Source: Oikopleura dioica
Taxonomy: Eukaryota > Chordata > Appendicularia > Copelata > Oikopleuridae
Length of the DNA: 64,000 nucleotides
Direction: 5' to 3'
Assembly (NCBI GenBank): GCA_907165135.1
Contig: OU015566.1
Location: forward strand, 10,152,157 to 10,216,156
Part shown: one piece after another, positions 1-14,698 of the stretch
Layout: the number at the start of each line of letters is the position of its first letter
Numbering within the stretch: position 1 is the first letter of the stretch
Program-made: the position numbers and the translations under genes
The notes under the pieces: generated by a model
Databases searched by the model: none
What the model was told of the DNA's origin: nothing
What the model saw: only the letters and a program-made list of their open reading frames with translations

Positions 1-3000
1 ATCTGCTCTGGTTTAATAGGAACGAATCTATCCTCTGTCTTTGCAAGCTCATCGTTGATCATGTAAGAGACTTTCTCTGCAACCAGATCGTAGATTCCTT
101 GCGCTTGAGCCTTGATATCCTCCTTCCATGCTTGGATGGCGCCATAGTTGTAGTGAATTTGTTGGAAATCGGGTTGTTTTGGAAGTTTTTCGAATTTGAT
201 ATCGCCGATAGGTTTGCGGGTTGTTGTAGTTGTCGTTGTAGTCGTCGTTGTAGTTGTAGTCGTTGTGTATGGTACTCGAGTGGTGAAGATCTGATATCCT
301 CTGGAATTCTTGTATTCGGTTGGATTGAAATCGATCTGCACGCCATGATCTCGCTCGTAATCGAGAACTGCTCTGAGATAAATATCCATAGTAGCATCGA
401 TTCGTTGCTGCTGGATTTTCAAACGGTTGTTGAAAAGCATTTTGTAATGCTCGTATTGATAATGTGGTTCGTTAGGTCTCTGAGGGCGCATTTGGAATTT
501 AGGTGGGAGGAATGGCGGCTGAAGGTCATCAGGAGGAGCGATGATTCCCGTATCAAATTCAAACACGAATGATTCCTTTTCGTCTGGTCTTTTTGGACGA
601 GTGGTTGGAGCTTTAGTTGTTTTCGAGTTCTGGTACTCGATCTGTGCATGATAGTAAACCTGCATATCCTCTTGGTATTTGAGCTCAGCTTCTTGCTTTG
701 CCGCCATCCATTGTTGAAGTTTTTGAGAAAACTCATTCAAATAAGAGCTGTATCGGCTCGGAGATTCTCCAGCATACTTTGGTCTTCTTGTCGGCTGCGG
801 TGGAAGGTTCAGTGTTGGCATTGGCATTGTAAATGGCTCTCGAGTTGTTGTAGCGTAACCTTCAGTTGTCGTGTAATCGACTGTAGGCGAGAGATTAGTT
901 GTGTAGTCCCCTGTTGTTGTGATAATAGTCGTTTCAAAAGCAATGGTAGTCGCAATAGTCGTTGTCGTATAATCTGGGAACTCAAAGTTCATCTCTTGGA
1001 GAAGCTCTCTCCATCTACTGAGCATCTCTCGGTATTTCTCAAGGTATTCTCTGTATTCTTTACGAGATTCAGATTTCTTCTTTCCACGGCGGACTGGTCG
1101 AGGAGGAAGAACAGATACAGCATCATCATCAAGTCCCGAAACAAGCTCGTCAAGTTCACCGAGCTCAAGGTCGATCAAATTATCAAGCCAGTCATCGGAG
1201 GCATCTTCAGAGTTAGCACTTGAGATCTTGTCGAAGTCTTCAGTTCGCTCAGCTTCGTCAGTTGGATCATAACATGAAAGAATCTGCTTTTCGTCAACCT
1301 CGACAAAGCTCTCTTCAAGGCCTTCTCGGCACTGACATGTGTAGGAGCCAGGAATATTGACGCACAGCACTTGATAGATGTCATCATGCCGGCAATCATC
1401 ATCGAGAGCAAGTGCGCATTCGTCGATATCCACACATTTGCCACTAAACATCTCGTAGCCTTCCTCGCATTGGCACTGGTACGATCCAGGCAAGTTGACG
1501 CAAATTTGATTGTCTCCCAAACATGAAGTCGTGAGATCACACTCGTTGATATCTTCACAATTGAGACCATCTCCCTCAAAGCCATCTGGACACAGGCACG
1601 AGTAAGAGCCGATAGTATTCGTGCAAATAGCATACTGATGGCACTCATGATCGAAAGATTGACATTCATCAAGATCTTCGCATCTTCCATTCTTAAATTC
1701 CTGACCTTCTCCACAATCGCAAATATAAGAACCAGGGCTGTTGACACAAACAGAGTCGAAACTGCACTCGTCGTAGCCAATCTCACATTCATTTAGGTCT
1801 GAACAGGTCACACCATCGCCATAGAATCCTTCGATGCAAGAGCACGTAAAGCTTCCGTCAGTATTTCTGCAAATAGACCCTTCAGAAGCGCAGTTATGAG
1901 TTCCAGTAGAGCATTCGTCAATATCAGCACAGTTAACACCGTTTCCTTCGTAGCCAGCGTCACAGCTGCACTCATAGCTTCCATCTGTGTTCGAACATGT
2001 TGCTCGATAATGGCAGCTTGCAATGCCATAAGCACACTCATCAATATCTTCACAAGTCATTGCCTTTCCAAGTTTGTATCCTGAGCTGCAGACGCATTTA
2101 TAGCTGCTGATGGTGTTTAGGCAGATTTCATTGTCACCGGTGCATTTGTTTCCGCCAAGGCATTCGTCAATGTCTTCACATTGATCACCAGCAAAACCAC
2201 TCAAACAATCACATGTAAATGAGCCTTCAGTATTTCTACAGACACCATTCGGTGGACAGATTGTTTCTGTCGTCATACACTCGTTGATATCAGAGCAATG
2301 AGTTCCTGAACCAGAGAAGCCGCTGTTGCAAGAGCAGGAATAAGAGCCAAAAGTGTTCGTACAAGTCGCATCCGCATGGCATTCGTTAATTCCGGAACAT
2401 TCATCAATATCGACACAGTCACCATTCTTGCTTTCGAAGCCAGTGTTACAGATGCAGTTGTATCCTCCTTTAGTATTCTGGCACCTCTCAGTAGCAAGAT
2501 CGCATTCATGTGTGTCCTTCTTGCACTCGTTGATATCTTGGCAATAAGTTCCAGAGCCCTCGAATCCGTCAGAGCATTCGCACTTGAAGGATCCAGGAAG
2601 GTTAACGCAAGTTGCATCAGAGTCGCAATTGTCGATTCCAACAGCACATTCATCGTTATCAACGCAATCTCCATCAGAATTTTTGACGAAGCCGTGTTTA
2701 CAAGTGCACTTGTAGGTACCAACTCGATTAAAGCAATCAGAATTGTCGCCACAGATAGATGCATCTTCACATTCATTGATGTCAACACATATACCATCAT
2801 TGTCAACGAAGCCATCATCACAGCCACAGACAAAGGAACCATCTGTATTTGTACATCCAGCGTTAATATCACAATAATGTATGCCACTGATGCACTCGTC
2901 GATATCCTCGCATGACTTGCCGCTGTCGCCAAAGAATCCAGGTTTGCACTGGCAGGTGAAGCTTCCGTCAGTATTCTCACAAGAGGCATTTTCGGAGCAG

Positions 3001-6000
3001 TCATGGGCATCATTAGCACACTCGTCAATATCAACACACTCTCCATCATTCATTTTGTAACCGTTGTCGCAGAGACACTCGAAAGTTGATGGCAGATTGT
3101 TACAAGTCGATTGAGCAGGGCATCCGTGAGTACCATCTCGGCACTCGTCGATATCGAAACATTTCTTGCCGTTTCCGAATGAACCATCAGGGCACGTACA
3201 CTTGAATCCTCCTTCAGAATTCACACAATCAGCTGTTGAATCGCATGGGTTGTCAGTAGCACATTCATCAATGTCTACACAGACTCCATCAACCATTTCA
3301 AAGCCAGATTTACAGTCGCAGATCTCATCACTGCCTTTCTTGTAGCAATAAGCGTTATCACCACAGTCCGTCTTTTTGCACTTCTTTTTAGGTGCACAGT
3401 AAAATCCGTTTCCTTTGTGTCCGGCGAAACAGTCACACTGATAAGCTCCTTTGTTATTGGAACAGTAACCGAGGTCGCTGCATTTATGAGCTCCGAGCAT
3501 ACATTCGTCTTCATCCATACAGTTGAATCCGTCACCAGTGAACCCCTCATTGCAGAAGCACTTATAACTGCCTTGAGTGTTCAAGCATCGGCTATTTTTA
3601 TGACAGCTATCGATTTTCTCCGCGCACTCGTTGATATCAACACACATGAATCCATCGCCAGAGTAGCCAGATTTACATTCGCACTCATAGCTGCCGTCAG
3701 TATTGAGGCATTTAGAGTCTTGCGAGCATTGATGAGTTCCAAGAGCGCACTCGTTGATATCGGAACAGGTGAATCCGTCTCCAGTGTAGCCACTGCCGCA
3801 GCGACAGTCAAATCCTCCGTTGTTATTGACACAGTCTGCTGACGGGGCGCAGAAATCAATGCCAACAGAGCACTCGTTCACATCAACACAAGATCGCCCA
3901 TCACCAACGTATCCGTTAGTGCAACTGCATGAAAATCCTCCAAATTCATTCAGGCATCGGCTACCAATCACAGCGCAATTATGAATACCAAGAGCACACT
4001 CATCAATATCCTGGCATGAATAACCATTTCCTCGAAGGCCTCGTTTGCAGTTACAGATGTAGTTGCCAACAGTATTTATGCATTCTGCTTCAGGGTGGCA
4101 CTTATGCTGAGACGTGCTGCACTCATCTTGATCTTGCATTTACCATCAACCATAATGTATCCGGAGACGCAAATGCACGCGTAGCTACCGTCAGTGTTTT
4201 TGCAAATGCTATTTTTGCCACAGTATTTTTATCTTGTGAGCACTCATTAATATCCATGCATTCGCCTAAAACAGACTCGTATCCCGCAGAACACGAGCAT
4301 TCATAAGATCCAGGAGTGTTGGTACAGTCGGAATTGTCGCCACATGGATTGTTAGCACACTCATCAATGTCATCACAATTTTTAAACCCATCACCTTCGT
4401 ATCCATCTGGACACTTGCATTTATGATATCCGTCTCTATTTTTGCACTGAGCAAGTTTATGACACGAATCTTCTTCTTCGCATTCATCGATGTCAACACA
4501 TTTCGAGTCGACAAGCTCATGACCTTCTTCGCAAGTGAGTTCAAATCCTCCGAGTCTATTTTCACAACTTCCACCTTTTGGAATGACGAGATCGTCCGCC
4601 TGACATTCGTTGAAATCAGCGCAAACGAACCCGTTTCCGACAAAACCATCTTTGCAGGCGCAAGAAAAGCTTCCTTCTGTATTCTTGCAAGAAGCATTTT
4701 CGTGACAAGAGTTAACAAGTGAGCACTCATTGATATCGGTGCAAGTGAAACCCGAGCCCTCGAAGCCTTCATTGCACATGCAGTCGTAAGATCCATCTGT
4801 ATTAGCGCAAGAAGCGTTCTTATCACACTCATGGCTTCCATCAGAGCATTCATTATTATCGACACAGATTTGACCGTTTCCTTGGAATCCTTGTTCGCAC
4901 TTGCACTTAAACGATCCTTCAGTATTTTTGCACTTCGCATTCTCGTCACAATTGTGAGAGCCATTTTTGCATTCGTCGACGTCGCGACATTTACCCTTCT
5001 TGTCCATTTCAAGACCGTCAACGCATCTGCATTCGAAATCCTTATCGTTCAAATCGACGCAATATGCGGATTTATGACAATCAGCCTTTTTGGTCGCACA
5101 CTTTCCAGTTGGTTTGCAGTTGGTTACTCCATCGCCAGAGTATCCGACGAGACAAGAGCAAGAATAAGAACCGATGGTATTAGTACACTGAGCAAACTCA
5201 GCGCATGGATTTTCATCGCATTCATTGACATCAACGCAGAAATCACCATCATTTCCACTATCGGCAAAGCCTCCTTTACACGTGCACTTGAAGGAGCCTT
5301 CAGTATTTGTACAGATAGATTGGCCAGAACAAGCATCTTCAAGGCATTCGTTGACGTCGACACAGGTAAAACCATCACCACTGTAACCAGTATCGCACTC
5401 GCATCTGTAATTTCCAGAAGTGTTGATACAGTTTGCATAAGCAGAGCATTCATTATCACCGGAAACACACTCGTCGATGTCAGCGCAATCAATACCGTTA
5501 CCGGCGAAACCATCCGAGCAAGAGCAAATGAAAGAGCCGCTTGTATTCTCACAATTTGCATTGTTGCCACATGGATGAGAGTCACACTCGTCGATGTCAA
5601 TGCATTCTCCGCTAATCATTGAGAAGCCCTCAGAGCAACTGCACGAGAAACCGCCAAAGAGGTTAGTACACTCCTGGTTGTTTCCACATACAAATGGCAT
5701 TAAACATTCGTTGATGTCGTCACAGGATTTTCCATCGACTGAAAGGCCAGAATCGCACGTGCATTTGAAAGAACCGAAAGTGTTAACACAATCAGCATTT
5801 CCGTCACATAAATTAGAGATGTCACATTCATTGATATCCGTGCAAGAACCGTCAATCATCTCGAATCCAGCTTCACACGTGCATTCGTAAGATCCTCGGT
5901 ATTTCGGCAGTTTGCAAAGAGACCACAAACATCAGCATCTTCAACACACTCGTTGATATCATCGCAGTTAGCTCCAGCGTATCCAGCAAGGCATTCACAG

Positions 6001-9000
6001 TTGTACGATCCTTCGCTATTAATACATCTCTCACGATTAGAGCAAGTATTAACATCAATACATTCGTTGATGTCATTGCATTGTTGACCATCTCCGGCGT
6101 AACCATCTTTGCACCTGCATTTAAAGCTACCGTATTTTTTCATCTTGCAATCAGCGTTAGAATCGCAGTCATGATTGCCAGTGTTGCAAAGATCTTCAAG
6201 CTCACATCCGCTTCCAAAGTCTCGGAATCCCTCGACACAGTCGCACTCGAAAGAGCCTTCAACGTTCGAACACATACTGTCATTGCCGCAGACATTGTCG
6301 ATCGCGCATTCATCGATATCGATACAAGCGTTGTCTTGTTTCTCGAATCCAGGAGGGCAGAAACATTCGAATGAGCCAATATTGTTGACACAGTAAGCTT
6401 TGTAACCACACTGAGAGTTTTCACATTCGTTGATGTCTTGGCAATATCCGTTATTGTCCTCGTAACCGGTGACACACGCACAAGTGTAGCTTCCTGGGGT
6501 GTTTTTGCACACGCTATTGACACCGCAGAAGAGCTCAGACTTAGCACACTCATCAACATCCTCGCAAGAACCGTCATTGTTTTCGATAAATCCTTGGGCA
6601 CAGACACAATCGTAGCTTCCGAAAGTATCAGCGCAAACTTCGTTATCGCCACAAACACTATCATTTTCTCTACATTCATCGACATTATAACAATTGAATC
6701 CGTCTCCGGTAAAACCGTCGGTGCAAGTGCAATCGTAGCTTCCGGCAACGTTGGAGCAATCCGCATATTTGCTGCAAATGTTTTCACCGGCACATTCATT
6801 GATGTCCTTGCATTTCTCACCATCACTTTCGAATCCGGTTTTGCAAGTGCAGTCAAAGGATCCGATTGAATTAGAGCAGACTGCGTGTGCTTGGCAAGCA
6901 TTCTCTTCAGAGCATTCGTCAACATCTTCGCAGGTAACTCCGTCACCCGAATAACCCTTTTTACAGACGCATTTGAAACTTCCTTCAGTATTCTCGCATT
7001 TCGCGTTTTCATCACAGTTGTCTGTTTGAGCATTACATTCATCAATGTCAAAGCACTGTAGTCCATTACCGCCATAGCCATCAGAACAAGAGCAAACAAA
7101 CGAGCCGACTGTATTTTTACAAGAAGCATTGCTGTCGCAAGGATCTTCAGAACACTCATCGACATCTTCGCAGTTTTCACCGCCATAGCCAGGATGGCAA
7201 TTGCAATTATAAGATCCGGAATTATTCTCGCAACTGGCGTTTTCTGTGCAGGAGTCAAGTCCAAGTGCACATTCGTCGATATCTGCACATGAGCTGCCTT
7301 CTTTCTAAATCCAGATGGACAGACGCATGTAAATCCTCCGTCAGTGTTACTGCAAACTAAATCACCGGTGCAGTTATCCTCTTGAGTTGAACACTCGTCG
7401 ATATCATCACATTCATCGCCTGCGTATCCATTTCTGCAGGAGCAGACAAATGATCCTTGGATATTTTCACAATCTGCATGCATGGGGCAACTGCTATCAA
7501 CTGCGCATTCATCGATATCTTCGCAAGCGTATCCGTCGCCAGTAAAACCAGCATTACAGGAACAAGAGTAACCACCAGACGTATTTGAACAAGCTCCATT
7601 AGACGAGCATTTATGAGTACCATCATCACACTCATTAACATCCACGCAATCACTATTTGAAAGAGTGTAGCCATCGTGACAAATGCACTCGATATTTCCA
7701 TCGATTTCGGAGGCATCCGAATGTGTTGGACACTCAAGAACAGCTCTGTTGGAAGCAGCGGGATTAACACAGGAGCCGTCGATTTTCTGCCAGTAGTCCT
7801 TGCAGACACACTTTGACCCACCTGCGAAATTTACACATTTTTCGCCAGATGCACATTCCGATAGACCAAGAGCGCACTCATCGATGTCGATGCAGATTTC
7901 TCCGTCTTTTCTGAATCCTGGGATGCACTGACATGAGAAAGATCCGATTGTATTTGAACAGACTGATTGGGGAACGAGAGAACATGGCTGATCGACAATG
8001 CATTCGTTAATATCAGCGCAGATGCCGTTCACTCTCTTGAAGCTAGCTTTACAGCTGCAAGAAAAGCTGCCAACTGTATTTTCACAGTTTTCTCGAACCT
8101 TGCAGTCAGCAAAACCTTCGTCACACTCATTGATATCTTGACATACTCCAGCGATCATTTCGAAGCCAGCATCACAGCTGCAGTCGAAGGATCCAACAGT
8201 ATTAGTACACACGCTATTATCTGGGCAAGCATCAGCTAGAGAGCACTCGTCAATATCTGAACATGTCAATCCATTTCCAGTGAACCCTGGTTTACAAGCA
8301 CACTCAAATCCAGGGCTTGTATTTTTACAAATAGCCTTGGCGTCACATGGATTCTCTTCGCACTCATTGATGTCGACACATTCTATTCCATTTCCAATAG
8401 TTCCATCGGGGCAAATGCAGTCATGTGATCCAGGAGTATTGAAACAATCATTCCCGTTGCAGATATTTTCGATCTTGCATTCGTCAATATCGGTACATTT
8501 TCCATCGACGAGCTCGTATCCGTCAACGCAGGAGCACTCGTAGGATCCAACCGTATCGGAACAGATGCTATTTGATCCACAGATATTCTTTGGAGAGCAC
8601 ACTCGTTAACGTTGTCACAAGATTGTCCATTGCCAATGAAACCACTCATGCAGGTGCAAGAGAAAGAACCTGGAGAATTGTTACAGACAGCGTTTGGACT
8701 ACAGTCACTTTGTGCTTCGTCACACTCATCAATGTCGATACACTGAAGAGCGCCAAGTTTTTGGTATCCATCATCGCACTGGCAGTCATATCCACCAGCA
8801 GTATTGACACACTGAGAATTCTCGCCACATTTGTTTTGCCCGTTCTCACACTCGTTTATGTCCTCGCAGTAAACGCCATTACCGGAGAATCCATCATCAC
8901 AAAGACACGAATATGAACCCGCGGAATTCGTGCAGCTAGCATGAGCCGAGCAGGGGTTGTTCTCACACTCATTGATGTCGTTACATTTTCCGTCATCGAG

Positions 9001-12000
9001 GACAAAACCATCTTTGCAGATGCACTCATAACTACCGGGCATGTTCAAGCAATTAGAGTTATCTTGGCATGTTGATGAATCCGTACACTCGTCAATATCC
9101 GAGCAAGAAACGCCATCTCCTTGATAGCCATCGTTACATTTGCACGAGTATGATCCATTATCGTTAATGCAGTTTGCATTTTCATGACAGTTGTTGACTC
9201 CCTTGCATTCATCAATGTCATTGCAGACTCCGTCAATTTCTTCAAATCCTTTCGCACATTGGCAGAAATAGCTACCTTTTGTGTTTTGGCAGTCGAAGTT
9301 TTTGCCGCAGTCACTTGTTTTTGTCGAGCATTCATCGATATCATTGCAGAAAAAGCCGTCACCTTCAAGTCCTGGAAGACAAGAACATTCATATCCTCCC
9401 TGAAGATTATTGCAAGAAGCCATTTGGGAGCATGAGTTTTCTCCAGATTCACATTCGTCAATATCAGTACATATTTCGCCTGAACCGGCATAGCCTGATC
9501 TGCAGTTACATTCGTATCCACCGTTAGTATTCACACAGGCAGCATTGACATCACATCGATGATCGCCGTTACTACATTCGTCAATATCTCTGCACTGATC
9601 ACCAGTTTCCATGAATCCAGGTTTGCAGTGACAAATGTACGAGCCGAAAGTGTTATGGCAGTCTCTCTGGCCACAGATACTACCGTTGCCACATTCATTG
9701 ATGTCGGTGCAGTGTTGCCCGTCACCGGTAAAACCATCTCTGCAGGTACACGAATATGAACCAACTGAATTTGTGCAAGAAGCGTTTTCATCACAAGGAT
9801 CAAACGTGCATTCGTCGACATCGAGGCAATTTTTACCATCGCCATCGAATCCAGATTTGCATTGGCAGCTGTAAGATCCGTCAAAGTTCTGGCACTCCGC
9901 ATTTTTATGACAAGAATTTTTTCCAGTAGCACACTCGTTTATATCGGTACAGAAAGTTCCGTCACCAGAGTAGCCATCTTTGCAGGTGCACTTATGACCA
10001 CCGAAAGTATTCTCGCAGTCAGCATTGAAATCGCAACTGTGAGTGTCAAGCAAGCACTCATTCTGGTCCATGCAGACAAACCGTCGCCACTGAATCCATC
10101 TTTGCAGATGCAATCATATGTTCCAGCGGTATTGAAGCAATCAGATTTTTCGTGACAATTGTGTCTGTTGGATTCGCACTCGTTAACATCTTGACAAACT
10201 TTTCCATCGCCAGAATAGCCCAATTTACATTGACATGCATACGAACCAAGGGTATTTAGACAGTTGGCATTTTTGTCGCAGCTGTCAGTTCCTGCTTGGC
10301 ATTCGTCGATGTCGATGCATTTTCCAGAAGAAGACATTCTGAAGCCAGAATCGCAAATGCACTCATGACTTCCGATAGTGTTTTTGCATGTCGCATGCGA
10401 TCCACAAGTCGATGGAGAAGCGCATTCATTAATATCAACGCAAGAAAGCCCGTTTCCAGAGTATCCAGAATTGCACTTGCAGCTAAAAGAGCCTTCCAAA
10501 TCGGTGCACTTCGCATTCGTATGACAGTCGTCTAAGTTCAAAGCGCATTCGTTGACATTGTCGCAGCTCTTTCCGTCACCGACAAAGCCAGATTTGCAAG
10601 TACAGGTGAATGATCCCTGAGAATTGTCGCAGTAGCGTGCTCGGAACAATCATGTAGACCCATTTTGCACTCATCTTTGTCATCGCAACTGTACGAGCCA
10701 AAAGTATTGAAACACGCAACATCGCAATCATGAGTGCCGTTGCTACATTCATCAACATCTCTGCAATTTTCAGGATTTCCGAAGAATCCCTCAGAACATT
10801 CGCATTTAAATGATCCATCTGTGTTGACACAAGATGTGAGTTTCTGACAGTTATGTGAGCCCTGAAGACATTCATCATCATCAAAACAGCTGAGTCCACT
10901 TCCATCGTATCCTTCGTTACAGGAACAAGTGAAACTGCCTACGGTATTAGAACAGGATGCGTTTTCATCGCATAAATTAGCGTCGCATTCGTTGATATCC
11001 GAGCATTCGATTCCGTCTCCTTCAAAGCCGTCCATGCAGTCGCACTCAAACGAACCGTGAATATTGATGCACTCTGCATTTGCCGCGCAATTATTTTCAC
11101 CAGTAGCGCACTCATTGACGTCAGAGCACATGAATCCATTTCCTTCAAAGCCAGCTGAGCAAGAGCAGTAATATGATCCGATAGAGTTCTCACAAGAAGC
11201 GTCTGGGCTGCATTCGTGAGTTAGAGCTTCGCACTCATTTGTGTCTCTGCAAGTGAAACCGTCACCAGTGTAACCGGATTTGCAAGTACAGGTATGAGAC
11301 CCATCAGTATTATCACAATTTGCCTTGTCGCTGCATTCATGTGATCCAGTGGTGCATTCATTGATGTCAACGCATTTGCCGTTTTTCTTTTCGTAACCGC
11401 CAAGACAAGCACACTGGTAAGAGCCAACAGTATTGACGCAGTCAGAGTTTTTAGGACAGAAAAATGAATTGATGCTGCATTCGTCAATATCCGAGCAAAC
11501 CTTTCCATCTCCTTTATAGCCAGCTTTGCAAGAACATGAGTAGGAACCAAAAGTATTGAGGCACATTGCATCCTCGTGACAGACATCAACTTCAGTGTCA
11601 CACTCGTTGACGTCCGAACAACTCTGGCCATTTCCATCAAAGCCCGCGTTACAAGTACAGACATACGACCCAGAAGTATCCGAGCACGTCGCATCAGCAT
11701 GGCAATCGTGTTCGCTCGTGATACACTCGTTGATATTGTTACAGATTTTGCCACTTCCAGAATAACCGGCTTGACATTGGCAACTGTATGATCCTCCGTT
11801 ATTGATACAATCAGCGACTTCATCACATCTGTGTGTATCATCAGTACATTCGTTATTATCAACGCAGGTCTTTCCATCGCCAGAATATCCATTTAAGCAA
11901 GAGCATGTAAAGCCTCCTTTGTTATTTATACATCTGGCATTGTCGTCACAATTGTGTTTTCTAATATCAGTCTGAATACACTCATCGATATCCTTGCACT

Positions 12001-13169
12001 CGTATCCGTTGCCCATGTAACCAGAGTTGCAGTGGCAGAAATAAGAACCGTCTGTATTGTCACAAGTTGCATCTGCAGAACATGGCGAAAACTGGCATTC
12101 ATCAATATCTGAGCATGAGAAACCATCACCTTCATAGCCAGTGGGACAAGAACAACTATAGCTTCCGATTGTGTTCGTAAATCTTGCGACGGCGTGGCAA
12201 TTATCAAGTCCTTCGGAGCGCTCGTTAATGTCATCGCATTCAATTCCATCGCCTCTGAACCCAGTTTTGCAACTGCATTCAAAAGAACCAACAGTGTTTT
12301 TACAATCCGCTGAGGCATGGCAATTATCTGTATTCGCAGTGCATTCGTCAATATCTCGACAAGTTTTTCCATTTCCGCTGAAGCCTTCGTTACAAGAACA
12401 CACAAATCCAGGAGAACTGTTAGTACAAGATGCGTTACTGTCACAATCATGATCGCCAGTATTACATTCGTTGATATCAGCACAGTTTTGACCATCTCCC
12501 TCGAAGCCATCATCGCAAGAGCAGCTGTAACTTCCATCAAGATCAGTGCAAATGGCATTATTGCCACAGACCTTTGCCTTCAAGCATTCATTGATGTTAT
12601 TACAGGTTTCGCCGTCACCAGAATAACCGTTGTTACAGGTGCAGGTGAAGCCCCCGTAAGTATTCATGCAAGAAGCATTTTCATGACAATTATTAGTTCC
12701 TTCGAGACATTCATTGACATCGACGCACTTATCTCCATTCATCACAAATCCCTCATTACAAATGCAGTCGTAAGAACCCTTTGTATTAACACAGGATGAA
12801 TTTTCGTCGCAGTTATCTTGCTTGTACATACACTCGTCAATATCGAGGCAATCTCCTGCTGCACGAAGGAGTCCATATTTGAAGAAGCCAGGCTTACATT
12901 TGCAATTGTAGCCGCCTTTTTCATTCACACAGATTGAATTTCTTCCACAATTATGCATTGAACCAGCGCACTCGTCGACATCATCACAAGTCTCACCGTC
13001 GCCTTTGAACCCTGGAAGGCAAATGCATTCGTAAGAGCCAAGGGAGTTCATACATCTAGCATTTTTATCACACGAATTTGTGTTTTGTGCACACTCGTCC
13101 ACATCAGAACACGTTTTTCCGTCTCCAATGAAACCTGGTCGGCAGCTGCAAGGTAGCTTCCAACTGTAT
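1..13169 (-). CDS. Second, partial copy of the giant calcium-binding EGF gene (3' and middle part)
   Basis: The minus strand reads almost without pause as EGF modules, about 96 of them, each about 41 residues with six cysteines and most introduced by a D-I/V-D/N-E-C calcium-binding motif. Below about position 1330 come the acidic linker, Thr-rich stretches and helical repeats of the C-terminal region. The segment aligns base for base with 39590-52759, with a few substitutions per kilobase and single-base indels. It runs off the window start without its last exons and ends at the N gap inside an EGF. Frame breaks are seen near 10626, 10078, 8590, 7305, 5897, 4215 and 4133; all but 8590 are intact in the other copy. 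From about 4130 to position 1 the frame stays open, including 583-587, where the other copy has lost a T. It is most likely the other haplotype of the complete gene. A true tandem duplicate is the alternative and cannot be excluded from one window. Confidence 0.85.
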
Positions 13170-13669
13170 NNNNNNNNNNNNNNNNNNNNNNNNNNNNNNN
13201 NNNNNNNNNNNNNNNNNNNNNNNNNNNNNNNNNNNNNNNNNNNNNNNNNNNNNNNNNNNNNNNNNNNNNNNNNNNNNNNNNNNNNNNNNNNNNNNNNNNN
13301 NNNNNNNNNNNNNNNNNNNNNNNNNNNNNNNNNNNNNNNNNNNNNNNNNNNNNNNNNNNNNNNNNNNNNNNNNNNNNNNNNNNNNNNNNNNNNNNNNNNN
13401 NNNNNNNNNNNNNNNNNNNNNNNNNNNNNNNNNNNNNNNNNNNNNNNNNNNNNNNNNNNNNNNNNNNNNNNNNNNNNNNNNNNNNNNNNNNNNNNNNNNN
13501 NNNNNNNNNNNNNNNNNNNNNNNNNNNNNNNNNNNNNNNNNNNNNNNNNNNNNNNNNNNNNNNNNNNNNNNNNNNNNNNNNNNNNNNNNNNNNNNNNNNN
13601 NNNNNNNNNNNNNNNNNNNNNNNNNNNNNNNNNNNNNNNNNNNNNNNNNNNNNNNNNNNNNNNNNNNNN
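13170..13669. other. Assembly gap of exactly 500 N
   Basis: Exactly 500 unknown bases. The round number suggests a fixed-size scaffolding gap rather than a measured length. EGF-gene sequence stops on its left and BUB3 starts mid-gene on its right, so neither flank is complete. Confidence 0.98.
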
Positions 13670-14662
13670 GTTACGCGGTATAATATTGAACGCAATATGG
13701 AGGATAACATTGGTACGCATGAAGAGGCAATCAGCTGCTTGGTAAAGTCCAAAGAAAAGGGCTGCATTATTAGTGGTAAGTATTGGGTTTTGATTTTGAA
13801 CGAGGTTTAATGGGTTCTAGGATCATGGGATCAAGAAATCACTCTCTGGGATCCTCGACAACGATCGCGAATCGTGAGCAGACCGCAGAATGAGAGAGTT
13901 TATTCTATGGATACAGTCGACAATCAACTTGTTGTCGGAACTGCGCAACGAAAAATACTCATCTGGGATCTGCGAAATTTGGGTAAAACTTATTCCGTAG
14001 ACCAGCGTAACGAGGATCTTTAGATATTTGCGAGCAAAAAAGATTCGAACTTGAAATATCAAACAAGATGCATCAAATGCTTCCCAAGCGGAATTGGCTT
14101 CGTCATGGGTTCCATCGAGGGTCGAGTGGCTGTCGAGTACTTTGACGTCGACGCTGAAGTTCAGCGAAAACGGTAGGAGAGACTAGGAGTCCTTGTCTAG
14201 GACCTATTCAAAGATATTTGACATTTGCCCAGCTACGCTTTCAAATGCCACCGCCAGAAAAACGAAGATATAGAAGAAATATACCCCGTCAATGCTCTAG
14301 CCTTCCACCAGAAAGTATGGCGATCGAATTTAAGTCTTCATTCATTATTAAAAATTCTAGTACCAAACATTCGCCAGCGGCGGCTCAGATGGATTTGTTT
14401 CAACTTGGGATGGATTCAACAAAAACGACTGGCAATTTATCGACGCTACCCAACAAGTGTTTCTGCTCTTGCTTTCAGTCCTCAAGGCGACCAGGTACAA
14501 ACAGATAAGATAAACAACCCTTCAGTCTTTTTCTAGCTCGCCATCGGATCCTCCTTCTTGGACGAAATCGACGTCCAAGGCGACCGCTACATTCCAGAAC
14601 CTCAACTTTTCGTTCGCCAAATGGCCGACGCAGAAATCAAACCCAAGAACATGTCAACTTAG
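13670..14662 (+). CDS. BUB3: BUB3 mitotic checkpoint WD40 protein, 5' end missing in the gap
   Basis: BUB3 is a seven-bladed WD40 protein that binds BUB1 and BUBR1 at kinetochores and delays anaphase. Six exons are visible: 13670-13775, 13821-13982, 14024-14172, 14233-14314, 14361-14494 and 14537-14662, all with GT-AG introns of 36-60 bp. Recognisable stretches are GSWDQEITLWDPR, LKYQTRCIKCFP, SIEGRVAVEYFD, YAFKCHRQKNEDIEEIYPVN, GGSDGFVSTWD and RLAIYRRYPTSVSALAFSP, in the order and spacing of the family. The N-terminal blades lie in the N gap. Two homopolymer errors break the frame: A6 at 14036-14041 should be A5, and the A5 run near 14417 should be A6. With both corrected every exon phase fits, so I read them as sequence errors. 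The gene is convergent with the small gene on the other strand, about 90 bp between stops. Confidence 0.95.
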
Positions 14663-14698
14663 GAGAAACTTTAGGCCCTTCTCACTGCCCCTTTTGAA

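Noticed and set aside
4831-5622. Long plus-strand open frames across both EGF regions (263 codons here; similar ones throughout)
   Set aside because: They are antisense shadows of EGF codons: GC-balanced, low-stop composition opposite repeated DINEC-type codons. They recur in every module and lack splice or domain evidence.
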